Positions 21,165 through 34,640 of a DNA stretch of 64,000 nucleotides are shown piece after piece. The stretch comes from Ochotona curzoniae (Eukaryota > Chordata > Mammalia > Lagomorpha > Ochotonidae). The stretch is from contig NW_024467083.1 in the NCBI RefSeq assembly GCF_017591425.1, forward strand, positions 13,631,001-13,695,000. Reading direction: 5' to 3'. How positions within the stretch are numbered: position 1 is the first letter of the stretch; each line of letters begins with the position of its first letter. Below the pieces are notes generated by a model. The model did not search any database and was not told where the DNA came from. It was given only the letters and a program-made list of their open reading frames with translations. Both the position numbers and the translations under genes were made by a program.

Positions 21165-21540
21165 GCAGTTTCATCATGTTTTATGTTGATAAAATACCAT
21201 TTATTTGGCTTACAGTTCTGAAGGTCCAAAAATTTGGTTCTGATCACCATTTTGCCCTGTTGAGGGCCATGAGATGGATGGCATCTCAGTGGCAGAAACC
21301 AAAGACAGGAAAGAATGGTCAGCTAGACCAGAAGCCAGAGAACTAGGAGAGGCCAGTCTTGTGAAGCTGGAGCTACATGAGAACTACTTAACTCCTTTCT
21401 GAGGGTCAGGACCCTGGGGACCCAGTCACCTTGTCCTAGAACTCTCTTTACAGGTCCCACTGCACTGAGAACAGTGTTCTAAAGCATGAAACCTTGGAAA
21501 ACAGAACCAAGTCATTTCCAAATTATGGCATCAGTCTACC
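21165..21540 (+). mobile_element. ERVL-MaLR LTR remnant
   Basis: Contains TTTATTTGGCTTACAGTTCT and, later, a CCAGTCACCTTG...AGGTCCCAC block typical of MST/MLT-type LTRs. It is decayed and noncoding. Confidence 0.6.
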
Positions 21541-22514
21541 TCACTCCTGGTTATGTAAAATCCTGAGGTCTATAGCAAGCCTTACTCATCCTTCCCCCTT
21601 GATTTCTGACTGAGATACCCAGCATTCCTATTGTTTTCTTACTTGGAACATGGCAGTATTTGACAACATTTTAGAACTTAAGATGTTCAGACAAGACTTA
21701 ACATGTCTGTGGGTAATGCACAAACATTCTCAACATTATACTTGCTATGTAAGTTAAACCTATTACCCAAGTATGCTGAATTAGAAGAATTTCTAAGAAT
21801 TAAACTGTAACTTTATTTGGTAGAATTGGGTTTGGCAGTTATCTTGTTAATAGCTATGGTCTTGTACATGAGTCTTAAGGACATGTCATTGTAGAGTTGG
21901 AGAAACACTGATAATTTGAACTTCAAACAGAGCCACAACAGTGGCCCTATTACTCAGAATTTTGAAGTACTTTAAATAATATATTTTATTTACTTTTCTT
22001 TTAATTAGAAGGATTTATCAATGTAACTTGCTAAATATGGGTTAGATATCGCCCTGAGACTGAAGAATGGAATTTCTTATAAACTATAAGATGAAAATAG
22101 GTGCTTGTTTTAAGGAAGCCACCAAGAATTGTGCTGTGAAATCAAGAGGAAAACAAGATACAAAGCAGCTAAAAACAAGATTTTTGTTGCAGTATACAAT
22201 ATATGTAATTTTTACTTGGATGTGATGGTTTGCCTCTTCTAGCACTGAACTTGCATGAGATCAACAAGGCACATGCATTGCAGAATTTAAGGAGGCTGTT
22301 ACAGGATAATGAAAAACTCTTCATTCTGGTCTTGTTTGTTGTTTGACTCTGGGTCTGAGTAATATGAACAGAATCAGGAAAATCGTGGTTATGCAGGGGT
22401 GGAGAATGTTGGCCCGTGGGCAGCGTGACACCTGTTAGTTCCCCATCTATGGAATACGGTATCATTCAAGTTTTATTTTCAAACATTTAGAAAGTATTGA
22501 CTCCTTTAAATCTA

Positions 22515-22808
22515 GATCAGGGGCTCAGCACAATAGCCTAGTGGCTAAAACCCTCACCTTGTATGCTCCAGTTCCTGTCCCAGCCACCCCACTTCCCTAT
22601 TGATATCTGCTTGTGGCCTGGGGAAACTCAAGGATGGGCCAAAGTCTTGTGTCCCTGCACCTGGAAGAACTCCTGGTTGGGCTCAGCACAGCTCCAGCTA
22701 TTGAGGCAACTTGGGGATTAAATCAGCAGACAGAAGATCTTCCTGTCTATTCTCTCTGCAAATCTTACTTTCCAGTAAAAAATTTTTTAAATAAAGTAAT
22801 CTTTAAGT
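22515..22808 (+). repeat. C-type SINE
   Basis: Sense copy: GGGGCTCAGCACAATAGCCT head, CAGACAGAAGATCTTCCTG and an AAATAAAGTAATCTTTAAG tail. Confidence 0.85.
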
Positions 22809-23046
22809 CAAGATCAGCACATAAATAAGATTTTCGTAACAAAGGGCACAGAAGCAAGAACTTTTCAAGCATCTGAAACTCAAAGGGGAATGTTTACGTG
22901 TGTGATTATTTTGCCTTTACAATTAGGAGAAAATCTTTCCTGTTGTCAGTATTGGAAAGTTCTTTAGTGTGACAATTATAAGCATAAGATCTTTTATCTT
23001 TATCTTATTCTTTTTTTTTTATTTTTCTTGCTTGCTTTATTTTATG

Positions 23047-23370
23047 ATTTGAAGATTTATTTATTTTTATTTGAAAGGCAGATACACAGAGAGGAGGAGA
23101 AACAGGAAGATCTTCCGCCTGATGGTTTACTTCCCAGGCAACCACAATGGCTGGAGCTGAGCCAATCCAGTGCCAGAAGCCAGGAGCTCTTCTGGGTTTC
23201 CCACAGGGGTGCAGGGTCCCAACGCCTTGAGCCATCCTTGACTGCTTTCCCAGGCCACAAGCAGGGAGCTGGATGGGAAGCAGGGCTGCTGGGATTAGAA
23301 CCGTCGCCCATATGGGATCCTGGCGTATGCAAGGCAAGGGCTTTAACCACTGCACTATCATGCCCGGCCC
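23047..23370 (-). repeat. C-type SINE, well preserved
   Basis: Antisense: ATTTATTTATTTTTATTTG, AGATCTTCCGCCTGATGG and terminal CATGCCCGGCCC. The long ORFs across it are by-products of the GC-rich SINE core. Confidence 0.9.
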
Positions 23371-23448
23371 TATCTTATGTTATATTGGCCTTGGTAGAGT
23401 TACTCATTTGTAATGAGAGCTCAGCTGTGAGTCTTTTGCATAAAAACT

Positions 23449-23728
23449 TGGAGCCAGTGCTGTGGCACAGTATGTAAAGCTGCTTCCTACCATCCTGCAC
23501 GAGTGGTGCTTCATTTCCTGTCCTGCTGTTAACATTGCCAATGTGGGTCCTCGATAATGACCCTGGAAAAGCAGAGGATGATGCAAGTGTGTGGGCCCAT
23601 ATCTCTCTAAGCTCCTGGCCCCTGGCTTCAGCCTGGCCCAACCCCAGACCATAGTTACCTGTGGAGTTAACCCATGAATGGAAGATATCTCTGGCACTGT
23701 AACTTTCAAATAAATGAGTCTTCAATGT
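23449..23728 (+). repeat. C-type SINE, older
   Basis: Sense: GGAGCCAGTGCTGTGGCAC head and TTTCAAATAAATGAGTCTTC tail. Older subfamily. Confidence 0.75.
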
Positions 23729-24149
23729 AAACCTTTAACTCTTTAATTAAGTCTTAACTAAATATTCAAAAGACATAAGATGACCCTGTACGTAGTATGA
23801 ATAAACATTAAGTCATTGGGTAAAAAGGAGACAATGAAGGAAAAATTAGGAAACAAAACAGGACTTAAAGGACTTTAGAGCATCAGTGTTTAATTGGTTA
23901 ATATACAAAGTAGCTGGTTGTGTTTGTTGTTCATAAATGAGATGAGTGTTCACAACTCAAGAAATTTTAATTTGAAAATTATAACTTATGCATTGGTGTT
24001 TTTGAAAATAAAAACTCAAGAAGAAAGCAACTGTATGTATAGGAAAAATGTTGACATATAGAACACAGCTATATATTGTTCATAGAAATAGAATGAAGCA
24101 AAATCTTTAAAACACAATGAGATGTTCTATTAGAAATGAGTGTGTTCTC

Positions 24150-24463
24150 AGGCTCGGCACGGTAGCCTAGCAGCTAAAGTCCTTGCCTTGGACTTGCCAG
24201 GATCCCATATGGGCACGGGTTCTAATACCAGCAGTTCCACTTCCCAAATAGCTCCCTGCTTGTGGCCTGGGAAAGCAGTCAAGGACAGCCCAAAGCCTTG
24301 GGACCCTGCACCCAAGTGGCAGACCTGGAAGAGTTCCTGGCTCCTAGCCTGGGATCGGCACAACTCTGACTGTTGTGGTCACTTGGAGAGTGAATCATTG
24401 GACAGAAGATCTGTCTCTCTTCTTCACTGTATATCTGACTTTGCAATAAAAAAAAAAAAAAAT
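24150..24463 (+). repeat. C-type SINE, well preserved
   Basis: Sense: GGCTCGGCACGGTAGCCTAG head, GGATCCCATATGGGCACGG and an A15 tail. A partial older SINE follows at about 24510-24660. Confidence 0.88.
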
Positions 24464-24834
24464 GACTACTTGCTGTGTAAGAAAAATGACAGAGATGAGT
24501 TTTGCCATAGCAGCATAGGCCTCTGCCAATATGGGTGCCAATTTGACACCTAGCTGTTTCACTTCTTTAAAACTCCCTGCAGATGCCCAGATGGCAGCCA
24601 AGGATACCCAAGTGCCTGGGCTCCTGCATCCACATAGGAAACACAGAGGATACAGTAACAGGTTCCAAATCAACATGTATCAATGCAGAGTTCTAAGGGA
24701 AAGCAGGAAATAATTTGAACTGATGAAGATGAAATTGTGATTTCAAAGTTTGTGAAATATAGCTGAAGAGATTTAAAAGGGATTTTATGTGAGGAAAGAA
24801 AATCAAACTGACATACATTTTAAGAAATACAAGG

Positions 24835-25152
24835 GCTGGAAGCAATTGCTCAATTGGGCAATTCCCCCTTTTATACACTTTGGTCACATGTAGGCGCCAG
24901 TTTGCGCTCAAGCTGCTCCACTTCCATCCAGCCCCATGCTTGTGGCCTGGGAAAGCATTTGAGAATGATCCAAAGCCTTGAAATCCTGCACCTGCTTGGG
25001 AGGGAGACCGTGGGAGTCTCCTGGCTCCCAATTGGCTCAGCTCCATCCATTGTGAGCATTTGGGGAGTGAACCAGTGTATTGAAGATCTTTCTGTCCCTC
25101 CACTGTGTAGATTCTTTCCAATACAAATAAATCTTTAAAGAAAAAAAAAAAA
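24835..25152 (+). repeat. C-type SINE
   Basis: Sense: GGGCTGGAAGCAATTGCTC head, GCTTGTGGCCTGGGAAAGC core and an AATAAATCTTTAAAG tail plus A12. Confidence 0.85.
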
Positions 25153-25159
25153 GGAAAAA

Positions 25160-26550
25160 ACCCTATATCAGAAAAGGGAAAAATCGAAATGAGCATCTCA
25201 TATGGGCACTGGTGAGGGCCCCAATGAGTTGTCATTGACCAACCATGACTGCTCTGAATAGATTTTTCCACCTGTTTGGTTTGTGTTCAGTATCATACTA
25301 AAAAAGCCATGATTCATCATCTGCTACAATTCTTAGAAAAAAAAAAAAGCTTGAAAACTTTGATCTAAGATTTCTATTAACTCACTGCTGTTTCAAGGTG
25401 GCCTTGGCACAATGATTTTGACACTCATCAGGCAGCCAAATTAATTTGACTTTTACTGTTGAATGAAGCGAATCAATTAAACTCTATTGTATTAGCTATT
25501 TTTTCTGCTTTTAAATGTCAGTTCCATTTCATTCAACTTGAAAAATTTTTTTTCTTTGCAAATTGATGTAGTTAGTCTGCCACCACTATAGGCTTCATCT
25601 GTGATATTATCCTGCCTAATATGAGTAATCCATGTGTAAACTGCTGATTTGTGTCACCCCAATAAACTTTCAAGAAATTCTATGATTTCACCATTCTTTA
25701 CTTCCACCTTCGCTGTAAGTTTGAGTTTGTTCATTTATAACAATATGTGTTGCTTTGATTGTAGATTTATTCAAACTGATACCAGATCCTTTTTTAGTTC
25801 ATTCTTTTAGCTTTGTACAGATATAACAATGTCAAATGAATAATATGGTCTGTTTTCATATTATGGTTTTCATAAACTCTGAAGAATCCTCAGATTCAAA
25901 ACAAAAAACAATTGAGTTGTGTTAGTCATTCATAAAAAAAGGTTTATTAGGAAAGAAAAGGTGTTGACAAAATTACAAGAATTCAAACTAAAAATGGAAA
26001 AGAATTTATTAAGTTAGAAAAATCTCTATAACCATCAGTTTAAAGGGTAAAATACTCAATGGTGAAAGGCTTTTTGCTAAGACTCAGCAAGACAAAAAGT
26101 TACACATTCACAGCTCCAAAGTCTCATTAACAGTAAATTTAGTGCAATAGATTAAGAAGCCATACTACTTGAAAAATAGGAAGTAGCATTTGCATACGAA
26201 GTGAAAAGAAAATGCACCAATCGAGTGTAGTGTATAATGCCAGTGAAAACTAGAAAATTAACTTTATGTGTTGTCCACAATAATTCCAAACAGATAATTA
26301 GGAGTAGATATATGAAACTATGCGCTAGACTATTAAAAACCTTCAAAAAATATTTTAGGGAAAAAATACATGAAAAACTATATTATGTATGTGAGTCAGA
26401 AGATTGTCAACTCCTTCCAAGTTGATCATTTCTATTAAAAAAAAAAGTATTGTGTGGATACCAAGATAATGTAAAATTTTGGGAGGAAAATCGAACTAAA
26501 ATATGCATTGTTCTTTTGAAGCATGCATAATTGGATGACTCATAATTATC
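25160..26550. other. Gene-free AT-rich stretch with L1 scraps
   Basis: No gene is seen. From about 26030 the text AAAATACTCAATGGTGAAAGG suggests a decayed plus-strand L1 ORF2 fragment up to about 26400. Confidence 0.4.
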
Positions 26551-26552
26551 TA

Positions 26553-26833
26553 AAGACTCATTTGTTTCAATTTGAAAAGCAGATCATCCATCTGCTGGTT
26601 CATTCCCCAAATGGCTGCAGTGTCTTGAGGTAAGTCAATGAGAAGCCAAAAAGTTCCCAGGTCTCCCATGTGCAATAATGGGCCTAAGCATTTGAACCAT
26701 TCTCTGCTGCTTTCCCAGGCAGTAAGCAGGAAGGTGCATTGGAAGGGAAGCAACCAGAATGTAACCAATACCCATATGAGATGCTGGCACTGCAAGTGGA
26801 GGATTAGATGGATATGCCACCATGCCACCCTTT
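26553..26833 (-). repeat. C-type SINE, older
   Basis: Antisense: GCAGATCATCCATCTGCTGG, CCCATATGAGATGCTGGCAC and ending CACCATGCCACCC. Confidence 0.7.
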
Positions 26834-26834
26834 A

Positions 26835-27470
26835 CCTAATTTTTTTTAATTGTTAATAACATTGTATTATGTGATACAGTTTTATAGGCACTGGAATTTC
26901 CCCCACCCCTGCCACAACCCTCACCCCATGGTGGATTCCTCCACCTTGCTGCATAACCACAGTTCAAGTTCTGTTGAGTTTCCTTCAAGCATATACCTAG
27001 CATAGAGTCCAGCATCTTATTGTCCAGATAAGTTCAGCGGCTTCTTGGGGAGACCTTCTGTGGTCTGAAGGCCCAGTCAGTTAAAAGCCCCAATAAAACA
27101 TCAGCAGCAATATACAGTATTATGGAATTAATTGACATAGTATTGAGTAAACAATGTGTTAAAAATAATGCAAGTTCAATTTTTCAAAACACATGGGTTG
27201 AAACAGTATCAATGACAGGTTCAAAAAATAACAAACAACCAAACAAAAATTACAGGTTAAATCAAGGCAAACATGTGATATCTAACCTTTTGGGATTCGC
27301 TCATTTCCCTTAGCATTATAGTTTCCAGTTGGGCCCATTTAGCCACAAAGAACTGCATTTTGTTTTTTTTAATAGCTGAGTAGTATTCCATGGAGTAGAT
27401 AAACCAAAGCTTTCTTATCCTAATTCTTAAAAAAAGACCTTTGAAATTGGTTTTGTAAATACACACAGCA
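26835..27470 (-). repeat. L1 3' end (ORF2 C-terminus and 3' UTR)
   Basis: Minus-strand reading from about 27466 gives LWFIYSMEYYSAIKKNK and FVAKWAQLE, the conserved C-terminal end of L1 ORF2. The window's standard L1 3' UTR follows, down to 26835. It is 5' truncated and dead. Confidence 0.85.
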
Positions 27471-27479
27471 GTGTGCTTC

Positions 27480-27655
27480 TATGCCTTTGTTCAGTCCCCA
27501 GATAGTTTTAAAAGCAGAGACTAAACCAAGCCAAAACCAGAAGGTAGAAACTCGACACCCATGTGGGTAGGTCTTCCACTGTCTTCCCAGGCACAGTAAC
27601 AGGGAGCTGTATTAGAAGGGAAGTACCTAGAACATGAACCACAATGCCAACCTCT
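27480..27655 (-). repeat. C-type SINE fragment
   Basis: An antisense partial copy with CCATGTGGGTAGGTC and GCACAGTAACAGGGAGCTG blocks. Confidence 0.5.
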
Positions 27656-27934
27656 TAACTATATATTGAGAAGATTTATTTTAAAGCTAATTAACATGAT
27701 GTAATATCAAAATGATATATAGATGCTGGCAAATGAAAAGTCCACAAATACACCCACAGTTTTATGCCAGTTAGTTTTTGACAGCTAAGCAATTCAGTAG
27801 AGAAAATATAGTTCTTTTTGGCATATTAAAATGGTGCAGCTAGATATCTATATGTAAAACAAAGGATCCATCACATGTTTCAAACTTTATATAATAATAA
27901 TAAATTTGAAATGGAACATCAAAGTAAACAAGTG

Positions 27935-28180
27935 GGGTCAGTATTGTGTCGCAAACAGTGAAGCCATACTGGCATCTCATTGGGCTATTGATTCAAGTAC
28001 CTGCAGCTTCACTTTCAATCCACTTCTGTACTAATTAGCCTGGGAAATTACTTGAAGATGGCACATATGGAAGACAAATGGAGTTTCAGGATCCCAGCTT
28101 TGGTGTGGCCCAGCTCTGGCCCTATGAGTCATTTGAGGAGTGAACTTGGAAAGTGAAAATTTTTGTCTCCCTGTTTATAA
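27935..28180 (+). repeat. C-type SINE, old
   Basis: Sense copy with a GGGGTCAGTATTGTG head and TTTGAGGAGTGAACTTGG. The tail is lost. Confidence 0.55.
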
Positions 28181-28407
28181 CAAGTTTTGTTGTTATTTTT
28201 AAAGGATATAACCTCAAAACTTCTAGAAGACACAGTAAAATCTGAGTCACTGTAGTTAAGGGGATCTTGTACACATACTAAATATTTGGTACATAAAAAA
28301 AAAATAGCCTTCATCAAGTTAGAAAAATGCTTTTTAGAAGACATGATTAAATAAACATGAAAAGCCATAGGCCAGGAGAGTTTTGCAAAATATAAACTCT
28401 CAATAGT

Positions 28408-28698
28408 AATTGAACTCAGCAGTAGGTAGCACCAGCATCCCATATGGGCACTGGCTTATATCCTGGCTGCTCCATTTGCAACCCAGCTCCGTACTTATGG
28501 TCTGGGAAAGCATCATTGGATGGCTCCAGTCCTTGGGTCCCTGCACTCATGTGGGAGATATGAAAGAAGCGCCTTGCCTCCATCTTCATATTGGCTCAGA
28601 CAGATCTAGCCAGTGCAGCCATTTAGGGAGTGAGCTAGTGGATGGAATGTCTCATTCTCTGTAAATCTGCCTTTCATGTAAAAATAAATCTTACAAAA
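28408..28698 (+). repeat. C-type SINE
   Basis: Sense: GCATCCCATATGGGCACTGG, TTTAGGGAGTGAGCTAGTGG and an AAAAATAAATCTTAC tail. Confidence 0.75.
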
Positions 28699-29689
28699 CA
28701 CACATGCACAAAAGCAATTTAAGCAGAATGAGTTTTAGATAATATGAACAAATAGCTTATCTATCAGAAAAAGCAAGGTTCTGACATATTTTAGGGACAC
28801 ACGCATACCAAACAAATTCTGACAGCAGCAAAAATGTCAAAAGTATGTTCATATGTTGCTTTTAGATGAGCCAAATTGTGTCAACTACTTTGCAAAAACA
28901 ATTTGTGGCAGCTTCTTATGAATACATGTGTCTGCAGTAAACCATTACTTCCAAGTGTTTAAGAATTAGGAAATTATGTCCACATAAATTAGTATTATGT
29001 GGAAGCTTCAGTGAAAACAATCCATATACTCTTAAGCTATTGTAGTAGATCTACACAATATACTAATACTGCTACATGAAACTCTGATATTATTTCAAAT
29101 GCGTTTCACTGAATTATTGTGTTTCAAATAAAGAAACCAGGACTCAGGAACTTACAAACCAACCATGACAACATTTTCGTGAAATTATACAGAAACAGCT
29201 AACTTTGCCAAGAACTGATGCAGATAAACACAGAAATTTCATGGTATAATAAACATCCCATATTGCAGTTAACCTTGCATGCACATTATGCATTTGCTAA
29301 AAGAGCTGTGTATCTCATAAAAAAAAAGGATTTCTATCATTTACATAACAAAAGCCATTTCTTATCTGTTGTAATTTACAAAAATGCCATAAGAGATTAA
29401 TCTCTGATCTTCCTTTTGTCTTTTTCTATGAAATACAATCATATTTTGTATCAGATATGCTATTTCCACACAATGTTATGAAGCACATTTCCTTTTTAGC
29501 ATAACTTTTCCCATTGCTCTATTATCACCAAAAAATGTTAGCATAGTGTTTAGATATTTTAGAAAGCTTTGCTGAAAAAAAACCAAATTCATTTTCATTT
29601 CTGTAAACCTAGCCTAATTTGTTTAATTTGTTTAAGAACATTAGATAATGGTTTTCCTGCATCTCAAACAGAAGTGGAAATCTTCCTAC

Positions 29690-31800
29690 ATGCAATATAC
29701 ACAAAGAAAAATAATACATCACATTTACAAATTGAACAATAAAAACTGTATAATTATCTCAATAGATGCTAAAATGTATTTGCTAAAATACAACATCCTT
29801 CCATGATAACTATGCCTGACCTCAAAACATGGCAACACTCAGCATCAAACTGAATGAAGAAGAACCGGAAGTTTTTCCACTACAGTCCAGAACCAGGCAA
29901 GGAAACCCAAACTCAATATAGCTCTGGAAGTCTTATAGGCATTAGACAAGAAAAAGAAATTAAAAGTATACAAATAGAAAGAGAGGAATTAAAATGATGT
30001 TACCTTGCCGATGTTATGGTCCTGTATACTGGAGACCCAAAAGATGCCAATAAGTCTCCCAATATATGAGTCTAGCAAAATTTCAAGATGTAAAAATCAG
30101 CATTCAAAAGATATATAGCTTTTACATATACAAAATGATGGCCTAGAATGAATCTGTAAGTTCAGTCCCTTTCACAACAGTTACAAAAACATTGAAATAT
30201 GTTGGGGTGAATTTAATCAAAGATGTGAAAGAACTCTACAATGAAAATTAAAAACAGGAAGGAAAGTAATATGAAAAGAAGCCAAGAGAAAAATGTAAGA
30301 ATATTCTATGTTCATAAATTGAGAGGATATCATCAAAATATACACACTATTTAAAGGAATTTGCAGAATCAATGTAAAACACTAAAGTCATCCTCCGAGT
30401 TGCAAAAAATAGTCATAAAATTCATATGTGATCACAAGAGACCCAGAATAGCTAAAGCAATCCTAAAAATATAACCTGGAAAACATCAAAACATGTATTA
30501 TAGAACAATTAAAATAGCTTGGTGCAAGCTGGCAAATAGAGACATGCTAATCACTGGAGCAGAAAAAAGAAATTAATACAATTACAACCCACTAATCTTT
30601 GACAAATAAGCTAAAATCAGTCCTTGAAGAAAAGACAATATTCAACAAATGGTGTTGGGGAAGTTCAATCTTTATATGCAAAAACATAAAATAAGATCCC
30701 TCCCTCATGCACTGCTAAAATAGAATTTAAATCTAAAACTTGAATCTTTCAAATTACTAGGGAAAACATAAGGGAAACAACGCAAGTCATTGAGATAGGC
30801 AAAGTGTAAGAGTTCTGGGAAAGGACTCCAGCAACGTTAGCAATAGAGGCAAAAATAGAGAAACTGGAATTAGACTAAGAAGCTTCTTCACAGCAAAGGA
30901 AAAACACAGCCAATTAAAGAGATAGCTAATAAAATGTGAAAAAATATTTGCAAATCATGCAGATGACTAATGACTAATGCCTAGAATCCATAAAGAACTC
31001 AAAAAACATCACAACAGCAAAAGATAAAATCCAGTTAAGAAATGGGCAAGGAACATAAGCATTTTTCAAAAACCAAATACAAATGACCAACAGATGCATG
31101 GGAACATGTTCAGGACCACCAGCCATCAGGGAAATACAAAGGAAAACCACAACGAAGCTTTGTATGTTACAAGATAGAATGGCTATCAAACAAAAATGAA
31201 GACAAAAAAAAGAAATTACAAGTGGTAGTGATGACATGGAAGAGAATCACCTTAAGGCACTGTTGGTGGTAATGTAAACTCATACAATTGTTAATGAAGA
31301 CAGTAGGGTTTCTGAGAAATCTGACTGTAAATAATATGAGCCATTCCACTGCTGAAAATTTGCCCAAGGGAAATTAATTCAACATACAGTAGACTTAACT
31401 GTGTCCCGATGCTTATAAGCCTCTCAATTTACATTAGTTACAATATGGAGTCAACTTAGATATCCATCTACTGATGATTAGATAAATAAATCATAGTATG
31501 TATCTGATGGAACATTACTCAATCATGGAAAAGGAAATTCTGTCTTTGGTGACAAAATGGATGCAACTGAAGACCATTATTATTAGTGAGGTAATGCAGT
31601 TATAATAAAGCAAACATCATATGTATTCCCTGATGACTATTTATGCAGAGTACAAAAAATACAGTATATATGAGTGAAAGTGACATTTTGAAATTTGATT
31701 GCCCTTGTCTATTCTCTTGAGCAACAATAGTTGTTTTCCTTACTACTTAATGAATTCTTCAGTTAGTGGAAGATTAAGCTTCTGATTATTAAAAAAAAAA
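29690..31800 (+). repeat. Old L1, ORF2 3' half to 3' end
   Basis: Plus-strand text includes ATCTCAATAGATGCTAAAATG, GTTGGGGTGAATTTAATCAAAG, AAAGACAATATTCAACAAATG and ACATGGAAGAGAATCACCTT-type L1 ORF2 sequence, ending in A12 near 31800. It is multiply stopped. The preceding 28700-29690 shows nothing recognisable. Confidence 0.8.
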
Positions 31801-31804
31801 AGTG

Positions 31805-32365
31805 TCAGCCAGCAGTTGGCTGTAGTGTTCAGCTAACTGCAGTCTTCTCTCCTCTTTTCCCGTTGAGTTTTCATGTTTTTTTTTTTTACTTATTTGCTAA
31901 AAATTTTCATTAGTCAGACACCTGAAGATGTGGTTCTTCCTTTGCCTTTTTCAGATACCAGAGCAATTACAATTCATGTGGCTACATCCTGTTTAGACAT
32001 CTTGGTCTTTCCAAGTTTATTATTATTTTTAACATACAACTTTTCATATATAACTAAAGTTTACTTCTTAGTTTGAAATAGAATGTGATAACTTAAGATA
32101 CTTTTTATAATTGCAATTATATCTAAGAAGCAAATATGTACATGATGGTGAATGAGAACAAAATCAAACTATGCCACTACAAATAAAAATACAGAAAAGA
32201 AATAAACCTGAGTGGAAAAGGGGTACAAGATCTATATGAGAACAATAGAGCGGCCAGTGTAAGTCCTCTACTATCAGAAATTCATTAAATGTTAGTGAAT
32301 TTAAAACACTAATTAACTGACATAGGCCAAATAGAAAGTAAGGTCCAAGGTCAAGCATTTTGTTT
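31805..32365. other. Gene-free AT-rich stretch
   Basis: No gene or recognised repeat is visible. Confidence 0.4.
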
Positions 32366-32369
32366 GATA

Positions 32370-32672
32370 ACCTTGATTCTACTTGGGATGCTGAGTTACC
32401 TATTTGAGTAATTAAGTATGAGTCCCAACCCTGCCGCTGGTCCCAGGTGCCTGTTGATGTACACCCTTGGAATTCACAGGTGATGGCATAAGTAGATGGT
32501 TCACTACCCCCTTCTGAAAGACTTGGTTTGACTTCTTGCTTCCTGACTTCAGCCTGGCATAGTTCTCACAATGTGGAACATTTAGGCAGCTGACAAACAG
32601 GTGGGTGATCTCCTTTCTTTCCTTCTGGCTTTTACTCTCTCTCTCCCTTTCAAATAACCTTTAAGAAATTCA
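32370..32672 (+). repeat. C-type SINE, old
   Basis: Sense: GGATGCTGAGTTACCTATT, CTGGTCCCAGGTGCC core and a CTCTCTCTCCCTTTCAAATAA tail. Confidence 0.55.
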
Positions 32673-33289
32673 TAATATACTACCTAACTGCATTTGACTT
32701 CAAATCTAAGGCAGGCAGACTTAAAGTGAAAGAATGGAAAATAGATATTCTTTCTGTACAGGACTCTAAAATTTGCAAGGGCGTAGTCTTATACGCATTT
32801 ATATTTTTAGACAAAATTGACACAAAGAAGCATATTAAACAAAAGTGCCAATTTGCAAAGAGATAACAAATATAAACACATATTTACCTAGCATTAGAGC
32901 ACCTAAATATGTTAAATCAACGTTGCCAGAATGAAAAGGAAAAATAGAAAGCAACTCAGGAGAATTCAATATTCTAAGCACTAGCCAGAAAACTAAGAGA
33001 ATTTTAATAATTAGAACATAGATGCCATGCTATTTGCCATCCATATTGGTATATGGATAGTATAAATGTTGTTTTCTCCAAGTTTTGTGGTCTGTATGGT
33101 ATTGTACTTATCTTTCTTCACGCTATAATCCTTGTCATGAATTTCACATCATGTGATATTAATATTTTCAGCTTCAATAAAAATTATGTATGTGTAGGTA
33201 TATACTTATACATAAAATACTAAAATTTGTTCAATCTAAAAAAAAAAGAAGTAGTTTGAAGAACACTTTCAGAGTGAGCAAATCATGGG

Positions 33290-34150
33290 ATTAACGTACC
33301 TTCCCATCCAGTGCAGTTATATGAACCACAAAAAGGATCGGTTGGGTCCTCAGCAGAAGCACAAAACCCTCTGCAATGATCCACAGACAGGGAGCTCTGA
33401 GACTGAAGCCAGACAATTGTGTTTGCTCTGAAACACACCTCGACCCCCTGCCTTGTGCTACAGCTCTAGAATACCCATAGTTGTTGCACTCAAAGGCTCT
33501 CATATTCATGGGGTGTGGAGAATTAACTCTCAGCCCTGTACCACAAGCTTGCCCCCTCCATGGAGAGTGCTGTGACATTCCCAGAGTTAGCTGCCTCTGG
33601 GTGCTCCCACTTGCTTGTCTAAACTTCTGTGAACCTGTGATAGAGCAAGATGATAAAGAGTGCTTCGCAATCTTAAGTGATGCCCAGCTCCCTTCCAACC
33701 ACAGGCCAGACTTAAATTCAAAGGGAAATGTGGGTTTATCCCTCTGGTAAAATCCCCTGGTCACTCACTAGAATGCCATCACAGCCTCTATTGGTGATAA
33801 GATGGTGTTTCCTCCGTGCTCATCAGTAGGCAATCTTAAAGGGGAATTTCAAAAAAAAAAAAAAATGTGATTTTCCTTCATGGGATTATGTGGATAATCT
33901 GTCCCCCATCAAGGCTTCAGGCTGGACTCAAAGTCATTGTGCTCAGCAAAATACCTCAGACATACCCCAGTGTTTCCAATTCTGAAATCTGCTCTCACCT
34001 CTCAGAAACTTGCTGTGGCAGGACTGGTGATGTCCCTGCAGGCTGCTGTGTTTGTACTGTCTGTGCTGCTCCAGGGAGTCCCTCTTTTTTTCTGTAGGAT
34101 TTCTACTGTGAATTCTCCAACTCTTACCTAAAAATAAATTTCCTTTGCTT
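33290..34150. other. Unassigned GC-richer block
   Basis: About 860 bp with clearly higher GC than its flanks, split by an A15 run at 33850-33865. A 157-codon minus-strand frame and an 89-codon plus-strand frame are open, but neither resembles a known protein. An old L1 5' UTR or LTR is the likeliest origin; I could not assign it. The flank 32680-33290 shows nothing. Confidence 0.35.
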
Positions 34151-34334
34151 TTCTCTTAGTGCATTCCACTGGCCAAAATTTGCACATAATTTCCATGTTC
34201 ATCCATATAGGAAAGGCCAATGGTTTGTTTCATAAGACAAATGATTAATGTTATGTTTGGAAAAATTAATAGTTGTCAGTGTTTAACCACCTTGTACATT
34301 AGGTTTAAAATAAATAAAGAAAAAAAATTGTTGT

Positions 34335-34640
34335 TGTTAAAGAGTTGTTTTTTATTGGAACATCAGATTTACAATGATAAGGAGAGACAGAAAGATTTTC
34401 TGTCTGCTTGGTTCACTCCCCAAGTGACTGCAATGGCCAGAGCTGAGCCAGTCTGAAGCCAGGAGCCAGGAGCTTCTCCTGGATCTCACATGAACGTGCA
34501 GGGACCCATCTTCCATTGCTTTCCCAGGCCACAGTTTGGGAGCTGGAAGGGAAATGGACCATCTGGTACATGAACTGTTACCCATCTAGGATCCTATGTG
34601 AGGTGAGGATTTTAGCCACCAGGATATTGTGTAGGGCCCT
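34335..34640 (-). repeat. C-type SINE
   Basis: Antisense: GGAACATCAGATTTACAATG, GGTTCACTCCCCAAGTGACTG and GTGTAGGGCCC end. Confidence 0.8.

Noticed and set aside
23028..23477. 149-codon plus-strand open frame
   Set aside because: It runs through the antisense core of a C-SINE. The same peptide pattern recurs at every GC-rich SINE copy in the window.
24693..25271. 192-codon minus-strand open frame, the longest outside real exons
   Set aside because: It crosses a sense C-SINE and its A-tail read backwards, giving a poly-Phe stretch. There is no protein homology.
27257..27466. 69-codon minus-strand protein
   Set aside because: It is the C-terminal end of L1 ORF2, not a host gene.
33291..33764. 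157-codon minus-strand open frame
   Set aside because: No recognisable domain. It lies in a GC-richer, probably repeat-derived block and has no splice or promoter context.
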